From contig JAIRMP010000079.1 of assembly GCA_031258615.1 (NCBI GenBank), positions 1-5,543 on the forward strand: 5,543 nt of DNA. Reading direction: 5' to 3'. Source of the stretch: Spirochaetaceae bacterium (GTDB lineage Bacteria; Spirochaetota; Spirochaetia; Treponematales; Breznakiellaceae). Below, in pieces: positions 4,554 to 5,543 of this stretch; position 1 is the stretch's first letter; each line of letters begins with the position of its first letter. Made by a program: the position numbers and the translations under genes. A model generated the notes under the pieces. That model did no database searches, was not told where the DNA came from, and saw only the letters and a program-made list of their open reading frames with translations.

Positions 4554-5387
4554 TTATAAGCTCTTAAACATTTCCCTGCCTCTATCGTTCAGCAGGTTTT
4601 CGATCTGTGCGTAAGGCAGAACAACTTCAAGCGTACCCATGGAGTGCGGCGCTATTTCGTATGGATTCCAGCAAAAACCGAGTCCTTCACGCGAAATAAA
4701 AAAGTTTTGCGGAACCCCTGCCGTATCGTTCAGGAAGCCTGCCGAAGTCAACGGCGCTCCGGGAGCGGCGCGGTACCGCGCGCGTAAATCGTCGTCAATC
4801 CGCGCCTGTATATCCTTTTCCGCTCCTTCCGCCAAAATATCGTTTAACGCAACTTTTGAAGAGAGTTTTGTATCGAGCACAAAAAATATTCTTTCGTTTT
4901 GGCCGTTGGCGCCGCCTGTATAGTTGTAAATACGGCGCGATATTACAAGAAGCGAAGGGTATACAGCGCCGTCAAAGGTTTCGCTGTATGACCAGTTATA
5001 CGCCGCGCCGGACGCATCCGCCGCGTCATCTTTTCTCTTTTTGTAATCGCCTGTTACACGGTTATAAACATTCTCCACATATTCCTGACAGGTCTTCCCG
5101 CCGTACAGAGTCTGCCGCAAAAGTTTACCATCCGCTTCTTCCAATATGTCAAGCGTATCCATAAAAAATTCCAGCGTCGGACCATTTTCCTTTTTTTCAG
5201 GCAGCAGCGGCACAATTTCCGTTTTTGAGTAGGTTATATATTCGGATGATAAATTCTCTCCCATATACCATCCGGTACTGTAAACAGTTGGTGCAGGGCC
5301 CGACTCAGATTCCCTGTCCCGCAGACCAGCGCAGGAATTCAATACCAGCGCGGAAAATAAAACGATAGATAAAACAATAAACTTCAC
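4554..5387 (-). CDS. DUF3298 (RsiV/PdaC-like) lipoprotein, 277 residues
   Basis: The start is GTG 5387, with AGGAG (5398-5394) 6 nt upstream; no other start has such a site. Residues 1-19 are a lipoprotein signal (MKFIVLSIVLFSALVLNSC), lipobox L-N-S-C with Cys19 lipidated, followed by a charged and Gly/Pro linker. A middle segment (about 145-190) has 'SLLVISRRIYNYTGGANGQN' and 'LDTKLSSKVALNDIL'. The C-terminal segment (about 225-265) has 'FFISREGLGFCWNPYEIAPH' followed by 'TLEVVLPYAQIENLL'. Together these match the DUF4163/DUF3298 architecture of the RsiV and PdaC ectodomains, in which 'YtGGAHg' and 'NpYEIAPya-G-ievtIPY' are hallmarks. In RsiV this fold binds lysozyme; in PdaC it accompanies a deacetylase. 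Here no catalytic or transmembrane anti-sigma part is present, so a stand-alone periplasmic or surface binding role is an inference. The gene ends at TAA 4556-4554, converging on the symporter. Confidence 0.9.
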   Translation of the reverse strand: MKFIVLSIVLFSALVLNSCAGLRDRESESGPAPTVYSTGWYMGENLSSEYITYSKTEIVPLLPEKKENGPTLEFFMDTLDILEEADGKLLRQTLYGGKTCQEYVENVYNRVTGDYKKRKDDAADASGAAYNWSYSETFDGAVYPSLLVISRRIYNYTGGANGQNERIFFVLDTKLSSKVALNDILAEGAEKDIQARIDDDLRARYRAAPGAPLTSAGFLNDTAGVPQNFFISREGLGFCWNPYEIAPHSMGTLEVVLPYAQIENLLNDRGREMFKSL

Positions 5388-5414
5388 TATTCTCTCCTAA
5401 TAAAATTTTTTAAA

Positions 5415-5459
5415 GGCTGTATTATAAATAAATTATAAAAACAGCCGTACTATATACAA
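5415..5459 (-). promoter_or_regulatory. Candidate promoter with twin TATAAT boxes inside an inverted repeat
   Basis: On the minus strand TATAAT occurs at 5437-5432 and again at 5426-5421, upstream of the GTG at 5387. TTGTAT (5459-5454) could serve as a weak -35 for the first, with a 16-bp spacer. The two boxes lie within an inverted repeat: GGCTGT 5415-5420 / ACAGCC 5441-5446, then TTATAA 5422-5427 / TTATAA 5433-5438. It could be an operator overlapping the promoter or a hairpin at the transcript start. Confidence 0.4.
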
Positions 5460-5543
5460 TGTACAGAATAATTATTTTAGATGCAAATGAGTTACGCGGT
5501 AGATGTGCGCGTGATAGCTCCGTTATGGATGGTTCAAAACTTC
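5447..5543. other. Window end, no supported gene
   Basis: A plus-strand frame from ATG 5481 stays open to the window edge (21 codons, 'MSYAVDVRVIAPLW...'), but no ribosome site precedes it. A minus-strand frame entering from the edge also reads for about 38 codons, with a hydrophobic tail, before a stop near 5430. Either could be the end of a neighbouring gene; the sequence here is too short to decide. Confidence 0.2.

Noticed and set aside
1717..5502. Shared 10-mer TACGCGGTAG at 1717-1726 and 5493-5502 as possible att-like repeats
   Set aside because: A window of this size is expected to contain several 10-mer pairs by chance, and there is no integrase or tRNA gene.
5481..5543. Start of a new plus-strand gene at ATG 5481
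   Set aside because: No Shine-Dalgarno precedes it and only 21 codons are visible; a minus-strand frame is equally open.

Overview
The window looks like accessory or intergenic-rich chromosome from a spirochete, most likely a Treponema (host- or gut-associated type). This is an inference from the protein styles: a DUF1566/Lcl_C surface domain ending in 'VRAIRAF', a lipoprotein prepeptide ending in 'GCDNGGGG', several lipoproteins with relaxed lipoboxes, and long intergenic spaces full of hairpins. No rRNA, tRNA or CRISPR is visible.

Layout. 1-306 is the 3' end of a DUF1566-type exported protein (+). 325-417 is a 30-residue lipoprotein that stops just after its signal peptide. 418-547 is a palindrome-rich leader to a 61-residue secreted protein at 548-733, which may be the broken start of an outer-membrane protein. 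A good sigma-70 promoter at 784-811 opens a leader of about 146 nt, in which one anti-Shine-Dalgarno segment can pair with either of two Shine-Dalgarno-like sequences. The leader precedes a strikingly AT-rich 250-residue lipoprotein gene (964-1716). 1717-2100 has no credible gene. It holds a degenerate ~65-bp tandem repeat and then a block with two strong hairpins and a 30-nt near-perfect palindrome, a candidate dispersed structured element. 2101-2744 is a decayed ISAs1-family insertion sequence on the minus strand: left terminal repeat, start region, a large internal deletion, a frameshift, and the C-terminal part of the transposase.

2799-4259 (+) is the one intact metabolic gene, a 486-residue SSS-family Na+/solute symporter of unassigned substrate that begins 54 bp beyond the IS end. 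It converges on a minus-strand lipoprotein with an RsiV/PdaC-like DUF3298 domain (4554-5387). The 294 bp between them hold a cluster of inverted repeats built from shared modules, including a probable intrinsic terminator. The minus-strand gene has a candidate promoter with two TATAAT boxes lying inside an inverted repeat.

The genes do not form an evident pathway. The window reads as surface/lipoprotein genes and a transporter separated by mobile-element debris and structured repeats. No undescribed multi-gene system can be supported here. The best leads are the hairpin element at about 1860-2020, the switch-like leader at 843-958 and the modular repeats at 4280-4524.
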